Source of the DNA: JAFGRU01 sp016934985
Lineage (GTDB): Bacteria; Desulfobacterota; Desulfuromonadia; Desulfuromonadales; JAAYDE01
Direction: 5' to 3'
Assembly (NCBI GenBank): GCA_963665045.2
Contig: CAXXJQ010000009.1
Span: 186,001 to 250,000, forward strand
Length of the DNA stretch: 64,000 nt
Both the position numbers and the translations under genes were made by a program. Numbering within the stretch: position 1 is the first letter of the stretch; every line of letters begins with the position of its first letter. This document shows, one piece after another, positions 1 to 8,945 of the stretch. The notes below the pieces were generated by a model, which ran no database searches, had not been told where the DNA came from, and worked only from the letters and a program-made list of their open reading frames with translations.

Positions 1-847
1 TTAGACCCGAGAGATCGCGATGAAGCTTCACTCCAAGCCCCTTCAATTGCAATTGAGGATATCTTTTGACCAGCCATGCCGCCACAGCCCGCGCCTCGGC
101 CAAAGGTTGATGCCGGCCCAGGGCCGACAAGTCTTCTCTTTGAAGACCGTAATACTCGCTCACCGCTTCAAGAATCATATCGATCTTCACAGGTCGATCT
201 AAAATCTGTTCGGCTTGCATTAAAGCCTGCTCCACAAAACGGTCGGTCCCTAGAATACGCCCCTCAAAGGAACCACCATGAAACTCTTTCCTGTGCCCTT
301 CGGAAAGACCCTCCAAAACAAATTCCCCATAGGTACGACGAGCTATATCTAAATTATCATTAAATTGACTCAACACCCAAGCGGTGTTCAACCAAGGGAT
401 TTTTTGGCGTCCCAGGTAACAGGCATGACTTGACCATGGATAATCGTCAAGGTTTTTCACCATACCGACACGTAACGGGTTGAGATGGATATAACGCACT
501 AATTGGAGAAGATAGCTGTCGGCATCAATCAAAAGCGCTTTGAATCGTCCTTGGAATAGGTGGCCGGACTTTTTCCGCTTGCGGTTGAAATATTGGGTGT
601 AGCGGAACCCAAGATTCTGCATAACTTTCGATAGAGGGATATGCGTAACCTGCAGGGCAAGATGGACATGGTTGGTCATCAGGCAATAAGCATGAACCCG
701 ACACTGATACTTTTCAAGCCCCTGCTGGAGAAAAATCAGGAACCGTGTACGGTCGATAGCATCAAAAAAGATGTCCTGGCCGCCATTGCCGCGTAGCATG
801 ACGTGGTACGTGGCGCCGGGAAAATGGATACGAGGTTTGCGTGCCAT
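1..847 (-). CDS. REP-associated tyrosine transposase (IS200-like, Y1 family), 3' end beyond window
   Basis: The reading frame opens with ATG at 847 and stays open for 282 codons to the window edge, so the C-terminus is missing. The N-terminus carries the family signature (GATYHVMLRGNG near residue 11). It has the HUH metal-binding motif in TNHVHLAL, and the expected catalytic Tyr lies in TQYFNRKRKKSGHLFQGRF. The region after about residue 190 looks like the extra helix-turn-helix tail of RAYT-type proteins. These enzymes nick single-stranded REP palindromes and are usually single-copy domesticated genes. No terminal palindromes of an IS200 element were seen. Start chosen because the family motif begins directly after it. 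Confidence 0.85.
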   Translation of the reverse strand, partial: MARKPRIHFPGATYHVMLRGNGGQDIFFDAIDRTRFLIFLQQGLEKYQCRVHAYCLMTNHVHLALQVTHIPLSKVMQNLGFRYTQYFNRKRKKSGHLFQGRFKALLIDADSYLLQLVRYIHLNPLRVGMVKNLDDYPWSSHACYLGRQKIPWLNTAWVLSQFNDNLDIARRTYGEFVLEGLSEGHRKEFHGGSFEGRILGTDRFVEQALMQAEQILDRPVKIDMILEAVSEYYGLQREDLSALGRHQPLAEARAVAAWLVKRYPQLQLKGLGVKLHRDLSGL

Positions 848-1001
848 GAAAAAAACAATAAATTAATAAGTCTGTTTGTCAAGCCTGACCCCTTTTGCTT
901 TTCTTTGTTGGTACCCCTTTTGTTGACCCTTATGCTTTTGTTTGCTTGGAAGAGAATCTAACTTCTTAATTTTGCAACGGAAGCTTTTCAAATTATTTGG
1001 G

Positions 1002-1033
1002 GGCCATTGTTTGTAGCAATGGCCTTTTTTTTT
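1002..1033 (+). terminator. Rho-independent terminator without an obvious + strand gene
   Basis: Arms GGCCATTG (1002-1009) and CAATGGCC (1017-1024) pair perfectly around a 7-nt loop and are followed by nine T. The only gene upstream runs on the other strand, so the transcript ended here is unknown: a small RNA, or the tail of a lost gene. Confidence 0.75.
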
Positions 1034-1059
1034 GACACTTCTTGTGGTGGAGCTAAACT
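1032..1059 (+). promoter_or_regulatory. Candidate sigma-70 promoter for the H+-ATPase gene
   Basis: TTGACA at 1032-1037 and TAAACT at 1054-1059 are separated by 16 bp. The transcript would have a leader of about 170 nt before the ATPase gene. The -35 overlaps the T-run of the terminator just before it. Confidence 0.4.
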
Positions 1060-1242
1060 TTTATGGTCGTTTTGCGACTGCAAAGCTCAAGAAAGCAAGT
1101 CCCGCAGGTTCCGTTTTAGTGGGTGAGGATGATTGTTATGGCAGTTTTTAGTTGTTCAATTTGCGAATCCTCTTGTTTGAACTGACCGCGTACGATCAGG
1201 ATTTGGAAGCTTGGTTTATTTTTTGAGGAGGTTAAATTGACA

Positions 1243-3729
1243 ATGCAACAGACTTCAGAAGAAGAAAGGTCAACCAAGGTATCTGAAAAAATTTTTAGCG
1301 ATCTTGAAGCCGACTCCAACGGTTTGTCTGAAGAGGAGGCCGCCAGGCGGTTAGAAAAGTATGGTCCCAACACCCTGGAGGAAAAGAAAGAAAACCTCCT
1401 ACTCAAGTTTCTGGGCTATTTCTGGGGCCCGATCCCTTGGATGATTGAAATAGCAGGCATTCTTTCAGGTTTCCTCGGGGAGTGGGACGATTTCATCATT
1501 ATCCTCATTATGCTGCTTTTCAATGCGGCAGTCGGATTCTGGCAGGAATTTCAGGCCGCCAATGCTGTCGAGGCATTGAAAAGTCAATTGGCATTATCCT
1601 CCCGTTGTTTGCGGAACGGTGAATGGAAAGCTGTTCCTGCCGCCAATCTGGTCCCGGGGGACATAATCCGCCTGCGGGGAGGAGACATCATCCCGGCGGA
1701 CGTCACATTATTCCAGAAAGGATACCTGAGTATCGATCAGTCGGCGCTTACCGGGGAATCCCTGCCGGTGGAAAGGCAGGAAGGAGAGGTCGCTTATTCC
1801 GGCACCATAGTTAAACAGGGCGAGATGGTTGCCCTGGTGACAGAAACCGGCAACCAGACCAAGTTTGCCCGGACTGCCAAACTAGTGGAAAAAGCAGGGT
1901 CCGTTTCCCATTTTCAGAAAGCTATCCTCCAAATCAGTGATTACCTTATTTTTGTGAGCCTGGGACTGGCTGCCGTGCTGGTTGTTGCGCAACTTATCAG
2001 AGGGGATTCGTTCCTGACGGTTTTTCAGTTTGTGCTCATCCTGGTTGTCGCCGCCATTCCGGTGGCCATGCCGGCGGTATTGTCCGTCACCATGGCCCTT
2101 GGTGCCACAGCCTTGTCGAAAAAGAAAGCGATCCTGACCAAGCTGCAGTCCATCGAAGAGGTCGCCGGCATTGATATTCTCTGTTCTGACAAAACCGGAA
2201 CCCTGACCCAGAATAAACTTACTTTGGGTGAACCGGTCCTGGTGGAGGCTCCCGGGGTCCAGGACTTGATCCTGGAAGGGGCCCTGGCTTCCAAAGAAGA
2301 GAATCAGGATGCCATTGATCTGGCCGTGATCAATGCCCTGACCGATGGAGATTCCCTGAAAAATTATGAGCAGGTTGATTTTCAACCCTTTGATGCCGTC
2401 AGTAAGCGAACGGAAGCTGAAATCCGTAAGGGTGACGAAACCTTCAAGGTTTCCAAAGGGGCTCCCCAGGTTATCATGAATCTTTGCAGTCTCGATGAGA
2501 CGCAGAGAGAGAGCATTCGCAAAGCAGTGGACGAATTTGCCGGCAAGGGCTATCGGACTCTGGGAGTGGCACGGCAGGATCGGGAAAGTGGCCGGAAATG
2601 GCTTTTCCGGGGAATTCTGCCGCTTTTTGATCCGCCCCGGGAAGATTCCGCGAAAACCATCCGTCAGGCCCAGGAACACGGCATCGATGTCAGGATGATA
2701 ACGGGAGACAACCTGGCCATTGCCAGGGAAATTGCCGGACAGTTGGGCCTGAAGAACAATATCCAGGTGGCTGAAGAGATCCTGGCGGGCCAGGAGGATT
2801 TCGACCATCTCAATAGCGGGATCGAATCAAAGATCGAGAAAAGCGAGGGTTTTGCGCAAGTATTTCCGGAGCACAAATACGCCATTGTCAGAGCCTTGCA
2901 GAAGCGTGGACATCTCGTGGCCATGACGGGTGATGGGGTTAATGATGCTCCGGCTTTAAAACAGGCGGAGGTCGGCATTGCGGTTTCAGGTGCTACAAGT
3001 GCCGCCCGTGCAGCTGCAAGTCTGGTTCTTACCGCCCCCGGATTGTCGGTTATTATCAATGCTGTGGAAGAGGCGAGGCGAATCTTCGAGCGCATGAATA
3101 ATTATGCTGTTTACCGGATTACTGAAACCATTCGCATAATGATCTTCGTGGTTCTGGCCATGATTGTTTATAATTTCTATCCTATTTCCACAATCATGAT
3201 TATTCTGCTGGCTTTGCTCAATGACCTGCCGATTCTGACTATTGCTTACGACAACGCCTGGCTTGAACAGAAACCGGTTCGCTGGGAGATGCGCAAGGTC
3301 TTGACTGTTGCCACGGTGTTGGGCTTGATTGGAGTCTTTGAAACTTTTCTTTTGCTCATTCTGGCAGAAAACTTTGTTGATCTGACCCAAGCACAACTTC
3401 AGTCCCTGGTTTATCTCAAACTGGCCGTTTCCGGTCATCTGACCTTATTCGTCGTACGCTCCCGCAAAGCATTCTGGGATCCCCCATACCCGGCCAAAGC
3501 CCTTTTCTTCGCTATTTTGGGGACCCAGATTGCTGCTGCGCTCATCGTCGGTTTCGGTGTTTTTGTGGAGCCGGTTTCCTGGACCCTGATTGGCGCTGTC
3601 TGGGTATATTGCCTGTTTTGGTTCCTGGTTGAAGACCGGGCCAAACTATGTCTTTATCAACACTTTAAATTAGCAGGAAAACATCACCAGCGCTTTCTCG
3701 ATTGTTTACAGAAGCTTTTTCATTCGTGA
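1243..3729 (+). CDS. P-type (P3A) plasma-membrane H+-ATPase
   Basis: An 828-residue P-type ATPase that probably exports protons using ATP. The actuator loop motif TGES lies near residue 170 and the phosphorylated Asp is in CSDKTGTLT near residue 316. The hinge motif is in TGDGVNDAP. An N-terminal cation-ATPase domain precedes the first membrane pair, and several hydrophobic helices follow the hinge. Length and motif spacing match fungal/plant-type P3A pumps found in some anaerobes. A strong ribosome site (GAGGAGGT at 1225-1232) favours ATG 1243; TTG 1237 is a less likely alternative. The UspA gene downstream is a common companion of stress-related transporters. Confidence 0.9.
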   Translation: MQQTSEEERSTKVSEKIFSDLEADSNGLSEEEAARRLEKYGPNTLEEKKENLLLKFLGYFWGPIPWMIEIAGILSGFLGEWDDFIIILIMLLFNAAVGFWQEFQAANAVEALKSQLALSSRCLRNGEWKAVPAANLVPGDIIRLRGGDIIPADVTLFQKGYLSIDQSALTGESLPVERQEGEVAYSGTIVKQGEMVALVTETGNQTKFARTAKLVEKAGSVSHFQKAILQISDYLIFVSLGLAAVLVVAQLIRGDSFLTVFQFVLILVVAAIPVAMPAVLSVTMALGATALSKKKAILTKLQSIEEVAGIDILCSDKTGTLTQNKLTLGEPVLVEAPGVQDLILEGALASKEENQDAIDLAVINALTDGDSLKNYEQVDFQPFDAVSKRTEAEIRKGDETFKVSKGAPQVIMNLCSLDETQRESIRKAVDEFAGKGYRTLGVARQDRESGRKWLFRGILPLFDPPREDSAKTIRQAQEHGIDVRMITGDNLAIAREIAGQLGLKNNIQVAEEILAGQEDFDHLNSGIESKIEKSEGFAQVFPEHKYAIVRALQKRGHLVAMTGDGVNDAPALKQAEVGIAVSGATSAARAAASLVLTAPGLSVIINAVEEARRIFERMNNYAVYRITETIRIMIFVVLAMIVYNFYPISTIMIILLALLNDLPILTIAYDNAWLEQKPVRWEMRKVLTVATVLGLIGVFETFLLLILAENFVDLTQAQLQSLVYLKLAVSGHLTLFVVRSRKAFWDPPYPAKALFFAILGTQIAAALIVGFGVFVEPVSWTLIGAVWVYCLFWFLVEDRAKLCLYQHFKLAGKHHQRFLDCLQKLFHS

Positions 3730-3814
3730 AGCAGCAGTTAGTTTTACCAAGAATTAATCTGTTTTCGTTATATAGTTATAATATGAAATCAAAAACCTTT
3801 TTTAGGAGGTTGTA

Positions 3815-4279
3815 ATGGAAAACATTCATAAAATTCTGGTTGTCACCCGCTCGACCCAAGAGTGCCGGAAAGCTTTGCATTATGGGATTTCCCTGGCTAA
3901 GCAAGTCCATGCCGAACTTTGCGTTCTCCATACCTTCCACAATGTCTTTGGGTTGAAGGGTTGGAATCTTCCAATTCCTAGCCAGATGGTTCACGAGGGG
4001 TTCCAGAAAATGCAGGAGGATACCAAAAAAGAAATCAATCGGATGATTGAAAAAGCCAAAAAGGATGATCTGAAAATCGAGGTTTTTCTGCGGGAAGGGA
4101 AATTTATTGACGAGGTCACTAAGGTGGTTGAAGAGAAAAAAATCGATTTCATAGTTTTGGCATCTCATTCGGAATGGCGCTTGGAGCATTTTCTCTTTGG
4201 GCGTGATAACGAGGATGTCCTGCGCAAACTGCCATGTTCTGTATTGTTCGTAAAGGACGACCCCGAACCGATGGAATGA
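3815..4279 (+). CDS. Universal stress protein, UspA family
   Basis: A single Usp domain of 154 residues. The N-terminus (HKILVVTRSTQECRKALHYG) and the beta strand with FIVLASHSE are typical. The C-terminal segment, where ATP-binding members have G-x2-G-x9-G-S/T, reads HSEWRLEHFLFGRDNEDVL here and lacks most of the glycines, so ATP binding is doubtful. An AGGAGGT ribosome site precedes the ATG. A TATAAT box at 3777-3782 suggests its own promoter, 85 bp after the ATPase gene. Likely a soluble stress-response protein; its partner is unknown. Confidence 0.9.
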   Translation: MENIHKILVVTRSTQECRKALHYGISLAKQVHAELCVLHTFHNVFGLKGWNLPIPSQMVHEGFQKMQEDTKKEINRMIEKAKKDDLKIEVFLREGKFIDEVTKVVEEKKIDFIVLASHSEWRLEHFLFGRDNEDVLRKLPCSVLFVKDDPEPME

Positions 4280-4453
4280 CAACCCGCCGGGGATACAGTC
4301 AAAGCGGAGAAACTACTAAGATCATATGTTGGTCAAGCGGAAATATAACATTAATACAATTGGAGGAGACGACTTATCATCAAAAATAAAAGACCATATT
4401 AAAATCGGCCGCCAGAAAAACAGGCTGAAATTCACGAAACATAGGATGATACA

Positions 4454-4950
4454 ATGGCTATTTTGCCCATCAGATCCTATCCCGCCCCGGTGCTCAGGGA
4501 AAACGTGGCGCTGGAGACGAGAAAAGACCAGACCCTTATCGATTTAAGCCGGATATGGCCGAATTCAGGTCTGCTGTCCCCCATGTGGGGGAAAGCAGAC
4601 GCCTGATTATTATTGATATCTCGCCCCAGGATGGGCCCCGCAATCTTATTGTGGCAGTAAACCCGGAAATCATTCTTCGAGATGGTGAAGCCCATGAAGA
4701 GGAGGGATGCCTGTCGGTTCCCGAATATTATTCCCGTGTTGAGAGCAATGCCTGCATCAAGGTGAAGTATCTTGATCTGGACGGCAAGGAGGTTGTTCTA
4801 GATTGCGCTGGTCTGCTGGCTATTGCTTTCCAGCATGAAATCGATCATCTTGACGGCATTCTCTTTATTGATCATCTATCCCCGCTGAAAAAGTCCATGT
4901 GCCGCAAAAAACGCAAGAAAACCATGGCCCACAACCAGGAAATACTGTGA
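4454..4950 (+). pseudogene. def: Peptide deformylase remnant, frameshifted and lacking motif I
   Basis: The N-terminus (MAILPIRSYPAPVLRENVAL) is read from ATG 4454. The rest lies in another frame from about 4550 and ends at 4950. Motif II (EGCLSVPE) and the zinc-binding motif III (QHEIDHLDG) are intact. The region that should hold motif I (GxGLAAxQ) is scrambled and several residues short, with similarity spread over two frames. Without the motif I glutamine/glycine loop the enzyme would be inactive. An essential functional copy is expected elsewhere in the genome. Sequencing error alone would need several changes here. Confidence 0.75.
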
Positions 4951-5259
4951 TCCAAGCGGAAGGAATACGCTCCGCTTTCATAGGGACCACCTCTCTGTGA
5001 GCACGGCTTGAGATGACGTATAATTGATGATTGGTGTAAAAGTTTTCATAAATAAACCGGGTAAGGAGTTCTTTCCCGATGGCTGGGAAAAATTTCAGCT
5101 CCGCCCGACTTTTCAGATAAAGCCGGGTTTTACAAAAACCAACCAATGTTAAATTTTTATGCTTCTTGACGCAAAGGGAAAACCAAGTAGATTTGTTAAA
5201 ATTGATTTTTGAACCGGTTGGATCCACTCCACCCTCATGATAAAAGAACGCTTTTTTAA
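4951..5259. other. Intergenic stretch, no gene recognised
   Basis: No convincing reading frame, terminator or repeat was seen in these 309 bases apart from a weak hairpin around TTCCCGATGGCTGGGAA near 5076. The MarC promoter probably lies here. Confidence 0.4.
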
Positions 5260-5898
5260 ATGACCAATATGCTGATCCACACAACCACGGTTTTCATGGG
5301 CTTTTTCGCCATAATGAATCCCATCGCAAACGTACCGATCTTCCTCAGCCTGACTGCCGAGGATGATCCGCAGACCACCAAAACCGTAGCTTCACGTTCT
5401 GTAATACTGGCGTTTTTGATCGTTCTCATTTTTTCCATAACAGGCAAGGTCATATTCGAACTTTTTGGCATCTCCCTGCCGGCTTTTCGCATTACCGGAG
5501 GATTGCTGGTCTCGCTCATAGGGTTTCACATGCTGCAAGGGAACCAATCGACAGTTCACCAGCTCAAGGATGAAGACAATAAAAAATGTCGGGAAGCGGC
5601 TCTCAGCGTTGCCATCTTTCCTTTGGCGATGCCCATCCTGGCCGGTCCCGGCACCATTGCAACGGCCCTCAGTTTCTCGGCACAGGGTGGCATAGCCGCC
5701 ATAGCGATTACCATCGCCGCATTTGCCGTCCTCTGTTTTGTCACCTACGTACTTTTTGTTTTCGGTGAAAAATTTGTTACTTTTATCGGAGCCGGGGCTT
5801 TGGGGGTAATCACCCGTTTGATGGGTTTAATCCTTGCTGTAGTCGGTATACAAATGCTGATCGAAGGGGTGCAGGGAGCCTTTAAGCTCGGCGGGTAA
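5260..5898 (+). CDS. MarC family integral membrane protein
   Basis: A 212-residue protein made almost wholly of hydrophobic helices, with about six membrane segments. Family signatures are the early FFAIMNPIANVPIFLSL and the FRITGGLLVSLIGFHML segment near residue 75, plus PLAMPILAGPGTIATAL in the second half, which is the internal repeat of the first. MarC/UPF0056 proteins were once thought to act in multidrug resistance; their substrate is not established. The ribosome site is weak (AAAGAA). It lies alone between two damaged genes. Confidence 0.9.
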   Translation: MTNMLIHTTTVFMGFFAIMNPIANVPIFLSLTAEDDPQTTKTVASRSVILAFLIVLIFSITGKVIFELFGISLPAFRITGGLLVSLIGFHMLQGNQSTVHQLKDEDNKKCREAALSVAIFPLAMPILAGPGTIATALSFSAQGGIAAIAITIAAFAVLCFVTYVLFVFGEKFVTFIGAGALGVITRLMGLILAVVGIQMLIEGVQGAFKLGG

Positions 5899-5996
5899 TC
5901 CCACCTTTCCATCATGACCGAGTCTCCCTCAAGGCCATAAGATTTTGATCACATGTCCATCAGCCTGCTGATCCCGCAAAACTTTTTGCTGCCATT

Positions 5997-6316
5997 ATGA
6001 TGCCCTGGTTTTTATCCCATGTGCTACTTCTTCTCGGCTTTACCCTGGCCATGCCCGTAATAGCCCAGATGCTCCGGCAACGGCGCCCGCCGGCAGCAAG
6101 TCTGGCGTGGTTGCTGGCCATCGTTTTAATGCCTTTTCTCGGTATCCCTTTGTACCTGGTTCTGGGCGGGCGCAAAATGCACCGTCTGGCCGATAAAAAA
6201 ACGGCCCTGAAGATGCCCGATCATGCTCTAGCCTTTCCCCTGAGACCCGCGCCATCGATCATCTGATTCGGTCCTACGGAATACCGGAGTGGGCAGCCGG
6301 GGACATTCTATATTAG
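5997..6316 (+). pseudogene. Cardiolipin synthase N-terminal fragment, frameshifted
   Basis: The first 80 residues form the two-helix N-terminal domain of PLD-type cardiolipin synthases (FLGIPLYLVLGGRKMHRLA). A one-base shift near 6237 moves the continuation (PETRAIDHLIRSYGIPEWAA) to another frame, which ends at TAG 6314-6316. Both HKD phospholipase motifs are missing. The fragment stops about 300 bp before the IS110 transposase, so truncation by the insertion or a linked deletion is plausible. Confidence 0.7.
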
Positions 6317-6613
6317 CCACGTCAAGGAAAAATATTTCTCTTTGAAAAATAAATAGTTAGCCTGATAGCCTGTGATTAGGCGCACGTCTCCTGCGTATTT
6401 GTTTGCGGCGGTTTCTCACTTTTCTGCGAATCATGAGGTTTATCGTTAAAGGCTATCCGACATGCCCCGCCCATGTGGGGAACGGGATCGTCACATCATT
6501 CCTTATCCAGCCTTCATGATTCAAGTGAGAGGCCCTGGTTTGTCCCGCACGAGGTCATTGCCTCAACGTTCTTGAACGGGCTCTTCTCGCCGGTGACTGT
6601 TTCGTCGCTGTGA
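6317..6613. other. Non-coding flank downstream of the IS110 transposase
   Basis: About 300 bases without a gene. The part from about 6361 to 6613 is rich in short inverted segments, for example CCCC..GGGG around 6466-6480. It probably contains the element end on this side. No clear terminal inverted repeats were found, as expected for the IS110 family. Confidence 0.4.
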
Positions 6614-7897
6614 TTAAGGCTTGAAACAGTCAGAATTAAACGTTTCGTTGTTTTTCATCAGGGTCCAGGCCACAACCAGCAGCTTGGCGGCCAACTTGAC
6701 TTTCATCTTCATCTTGATGCCACGCTCCAATTCGCGCCCTTTGAGAAGTCGGGTGAAATACTGACGAATGGCCGTGTTGCTATAGGAGGCGACGAGGGCC
6801 GCCTGCACCAGGGCGTAACGCAGGGCGGCTTTGCCCTGCTTGGAGATTACCGGTGTCGCCCTGTCGCTTTGCTTGCCGCTGCGTGAAGCGCATAAGTCCA
6901 ATCCGGCCAGGCGCAGTACCTGCTTGCGGTTGGTAAAACGTTGTGGATCGCCGATGGCCCCCACAACCATGGCCGAAACAATCGGTCCAAAGCCGGGAAT
7001 GGTTAGCAGGCAGTCATAAGCCGGAAAGGCCTGGGAAACCGTCTTGAGTTGCGTCTCGAGTTCCTTTTTGATGCGCCGGACCTCCCGCAACTGCTCCACA
7101 AGCATTTTCCCCTCCCAGAGGGCAGCCTCCGGTATCGGGCACCCCGCGGAACCCTTGGCGTCTTCCCAGATGCCTCGCAGGATATTCTCCTGCTCGATGC
7201 GCATTTTGCGGGTGGACAGCTGATAAAGAAAATCCTCGAAAGGGATATCCTTGATCTGGTGGGGGGCGAACCCCTGGGCGATAATATTCATGACCAAATC
7301 GTCTTGCCCACCTTGCGGCATGCGCCGTTCCATCTCCGGGAAATATTGGGCCAGCAGGGTATTCCGCAAGCGCATGCGCAACGCGTGTTCCTGCTTTTTG
7401 AGTTTGGCCCGGTAAGCCAGCAAGCTCCGTAATTCCCGCAACGCTCCTGTTGGTAGATCGTAAAACTGGCAACGGCCCTGACCAACCAGATCGGCGACAT
7501 TGGCGGCATCTTTCGTGTCGTTTTTGTCCCAGCGGCCATCCAGCAAAGCCCGGTTTTTCTTGACGGCGACGTTGGAGACATAGACCACTTCCTCGTTTTG
7601 TCCGATGAGATATTCCGCCAAGGGCTTGTGATAGGAAGCTGTGGGTTCCACCCCGAAAACGGGGCGTCGTAAACCATGCTGAATGCAAAGATCGCACACC
7701 AGGGATTGCAGGCTCTCGAACCCTGAGATACTGTTGTCAAAGACCAGTTTCTTTTTCAGTGTCCGGCCATCCGGGGTTCCAAAAAAGGCATGGTGCTTAT
7801 CTTTGGCCACATCAATGCCGACCACCAGTGTGTCGCTTGAGCCCCGAATATAGGATCTGAGTTCTTTGAATTTTTCCAGACGGTTTTGCTTTTTCAT
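6614..7897 (-). CDS. IS110 family transposase
   Basis: A 427-residue DEDD transposase. The N-terminal RuvC-like domain begins with VVGIDVAKDKHHAFFG and contains the later acidic positions in FGVEPTASY and KNDTKDAANVADL. The C-terminal Transposase_20 domain has LLTIPGFGPIVSAMVVGAIG followed by LAGLDLCASRSGKQSD, which includes the conserved serine region. A GGGAGG ribosome site precedes the ATG. Family members use a bridge RNA transcribed from the non-coding part of the element to choose target and donor. The gene looks intact, so the element may be active. Confidence 0.95.
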   Translation of the reverse strand: MKKQNRLEKFKELRSYIRGSSDTLVVGIDVAKDKHHAFFGTPDGRTLKKKLVFDNSISGFESLQSLVCDLCIQHGLRRPVFGVEPTASYHKPLAEYLIGQNEEVVYVSNVAVKKNRALLDGRWDKNDTKDAANVADLVGQGRCQFYDLPTGALRELRSLLAYRAKLKKQEHALRMRLRNTLLAQYFPEMERRMPQGGQDDLVMNIIAQGFAPHQIKDIPFEDFLYQLSTRKMRIEQENILRGIWEDAKGSAGCPIPEAALWEGKMLVEQLREVRRIKKELETQLKTVSQAFPAYDCLLTIPGFGPIVSAMVVGAIGDPQRFTNRKQVLRLAGLDLCASRSGKQSDRATPVISKQGKAALRYALVQAALVASYSNTAIRQYFTRLLKGRELERGIKMKMKVKLAAKLLVVAWTLMKNNETFNSDCFKP

Positions 7898-8065
7898 TGT
7901 GTCCTCCCGCAGAATTTTTGACTTCCATGGATAGCAGGAGTGAGGGCATAATACCAGTCTGGTAATAATTTATTTTCCTTATAAATTCCGGGGATTTAAC
8001 CTTTGTCCTGTGGGTAATATAACGTTGTTTAATTGTTCAACAAAGTTAGTCAACAATTAATATAG
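7898..8065 (-). other. Non-coding flank upstream of the IS110 transposase; candidate bridge-RNA region
   Basis: No gene lies between the transposase start and the gene fragment beginning near 8066. In classic IS110 elements the guide (bridge) RNA is encoded on this 5' side. The exact element boundary and RNA fold cannot be fixed from one copy. Confidence 0.35.
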
Positions 8066-8173
8066 AATGTCCCTGCCTGCCTCTCCGATGCTGTTGATAC
8101 CCTGACTAAAGATCAGAAAATAGCCGTTTACTCCGCGGAGGAAATAATGGGTATACCCTTTAAAAGGGAATAA
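8066..8173 (+). pseudogene. 3' fragment of an unidentified gene next to the IS110 element
   Basis: An open frame without a start codon reads ...SDAVDTLTKDQKIAVYSAEE... and ends at TAA 8171-8173. Its composition looks coding and it begins where the IS110 flank ends. It may be the tail of a gene cut by the insertion. The protein family was not recognised. Confidence 0.35.
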
Positions 8174-8224
8174 TAATTGCTCATTTCTAATGATATCCTT
8201 TATTCCTTAAATCAGGAGGTAAAC

Positions 8225-8551
8225 ATGAAGAAAATGAATGTTGCTTTGTTGGTGTTGGGAGTGTTTTGTTTTGGGATGGTTGCCCCGGCTTTTTCAGGCA
8301 TTGTTGGTAACGAGGAATGCAGCCGGAGATGTGCGGAGGGTTATAAAAGGTGAAAAAAACACGAAACAGCCGTGAACAACATTTCATGTCATGAAATGCG
8401 CGAAATGTGTTCGGACCGCTGTAGAAATATTACCGCCTATGTCGGTTGCAAGGAAAAATGTGGGAATGACCAAAGTTGTCTAAAAGATTGTAAAAACGAC
8501 TTCCAGGGAAATGTGAATGACTACAGCCCCTATCTGAATCATCGAAAATAG
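8225..8551 (+). CDS. Small secreted Cys-rich protein with an in-frame TGA at codon 43
   Basis: An AGGAGGT site precedes ATG 8225. The first 24 residues form a signal peptide (VALLVLGVFCFGMVAPAFSG). The frame meets TGA at 8351-8353 and then continues in the same frame to TAG 8549-8551, for 108 residues in total. Pairs of CxxxC occur before the TGA (CSRRC) and after it (CSDRC, CKEKC, CLKDC), so the spacing pattern continues across the stop. A palindrome at 8380-8398 forms a stem with TGTCA in the loop, 26 nt after the TGA. Either a nonsense mutation or selenocysteine. Family not recognised. Confidence 0.5.
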
Positions 8552-8575
8552 TGTTTCCCCGGTATTTTCAGGATC

Positions 8576-8620
8576 AAACAAAAGGCCCCGGGTAGAAATT
8601 TTGTCCGGGGCCTTTTGTTT
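8576..8620. terminator. Strong bidirectional rho-independent terminator
   Basis: Sixteen-base arms (8576-8591 and 8605-8620) containing GGCCCCGG/CCGGGGCC are flanked by A-rich and T-rich ends. It ends the Cys-rich protein transcript. Confidence 0.85.
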
Positions 8621-8885
8621 GAGAAAAACAGGGGAAATTTCTTTTTTATGTCTTGCCAGAAAGGTTTTTCTGTAGCCTTAACTCTGTCAGCGAAAGTCAA
8701 GGTGGTTTTCGCATCAATCTCTCCACGAATGTCTTAGAAGTTATGCCACATTGTTTGGGGTTTATGAATAGGTTGATTTAAGGTGTGTACTAAACCCTGA
8801 AAAACAGTACCAGCACCACTACCCGGCCTATTTGGTGCCTGGTCAATTCTAACCATGACTGTCAGATCAAATCGCGGTTACTGCA

Positions 8886-8930
8886 ACCAAAAAGCCCGGA
8901 AAGACGCTTCGTCCTTCCGGGCTTTTTGGT
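8886..8930. terminator. Rho-independent terminator of the DtxR-like gene
   Basis: A long stem (AAAAAGCCCGGAA paired with TTCCGGGCTTTTT) around 8886-8930 lies 15 bp after the minus-strand dtxR-like stop codon. It would work in either direction. The 265 bases between this and the previous terminator show no gene. Confidence 0.85.
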
Positions 8931-8945
8931 ATTGTTCTCACCCCC

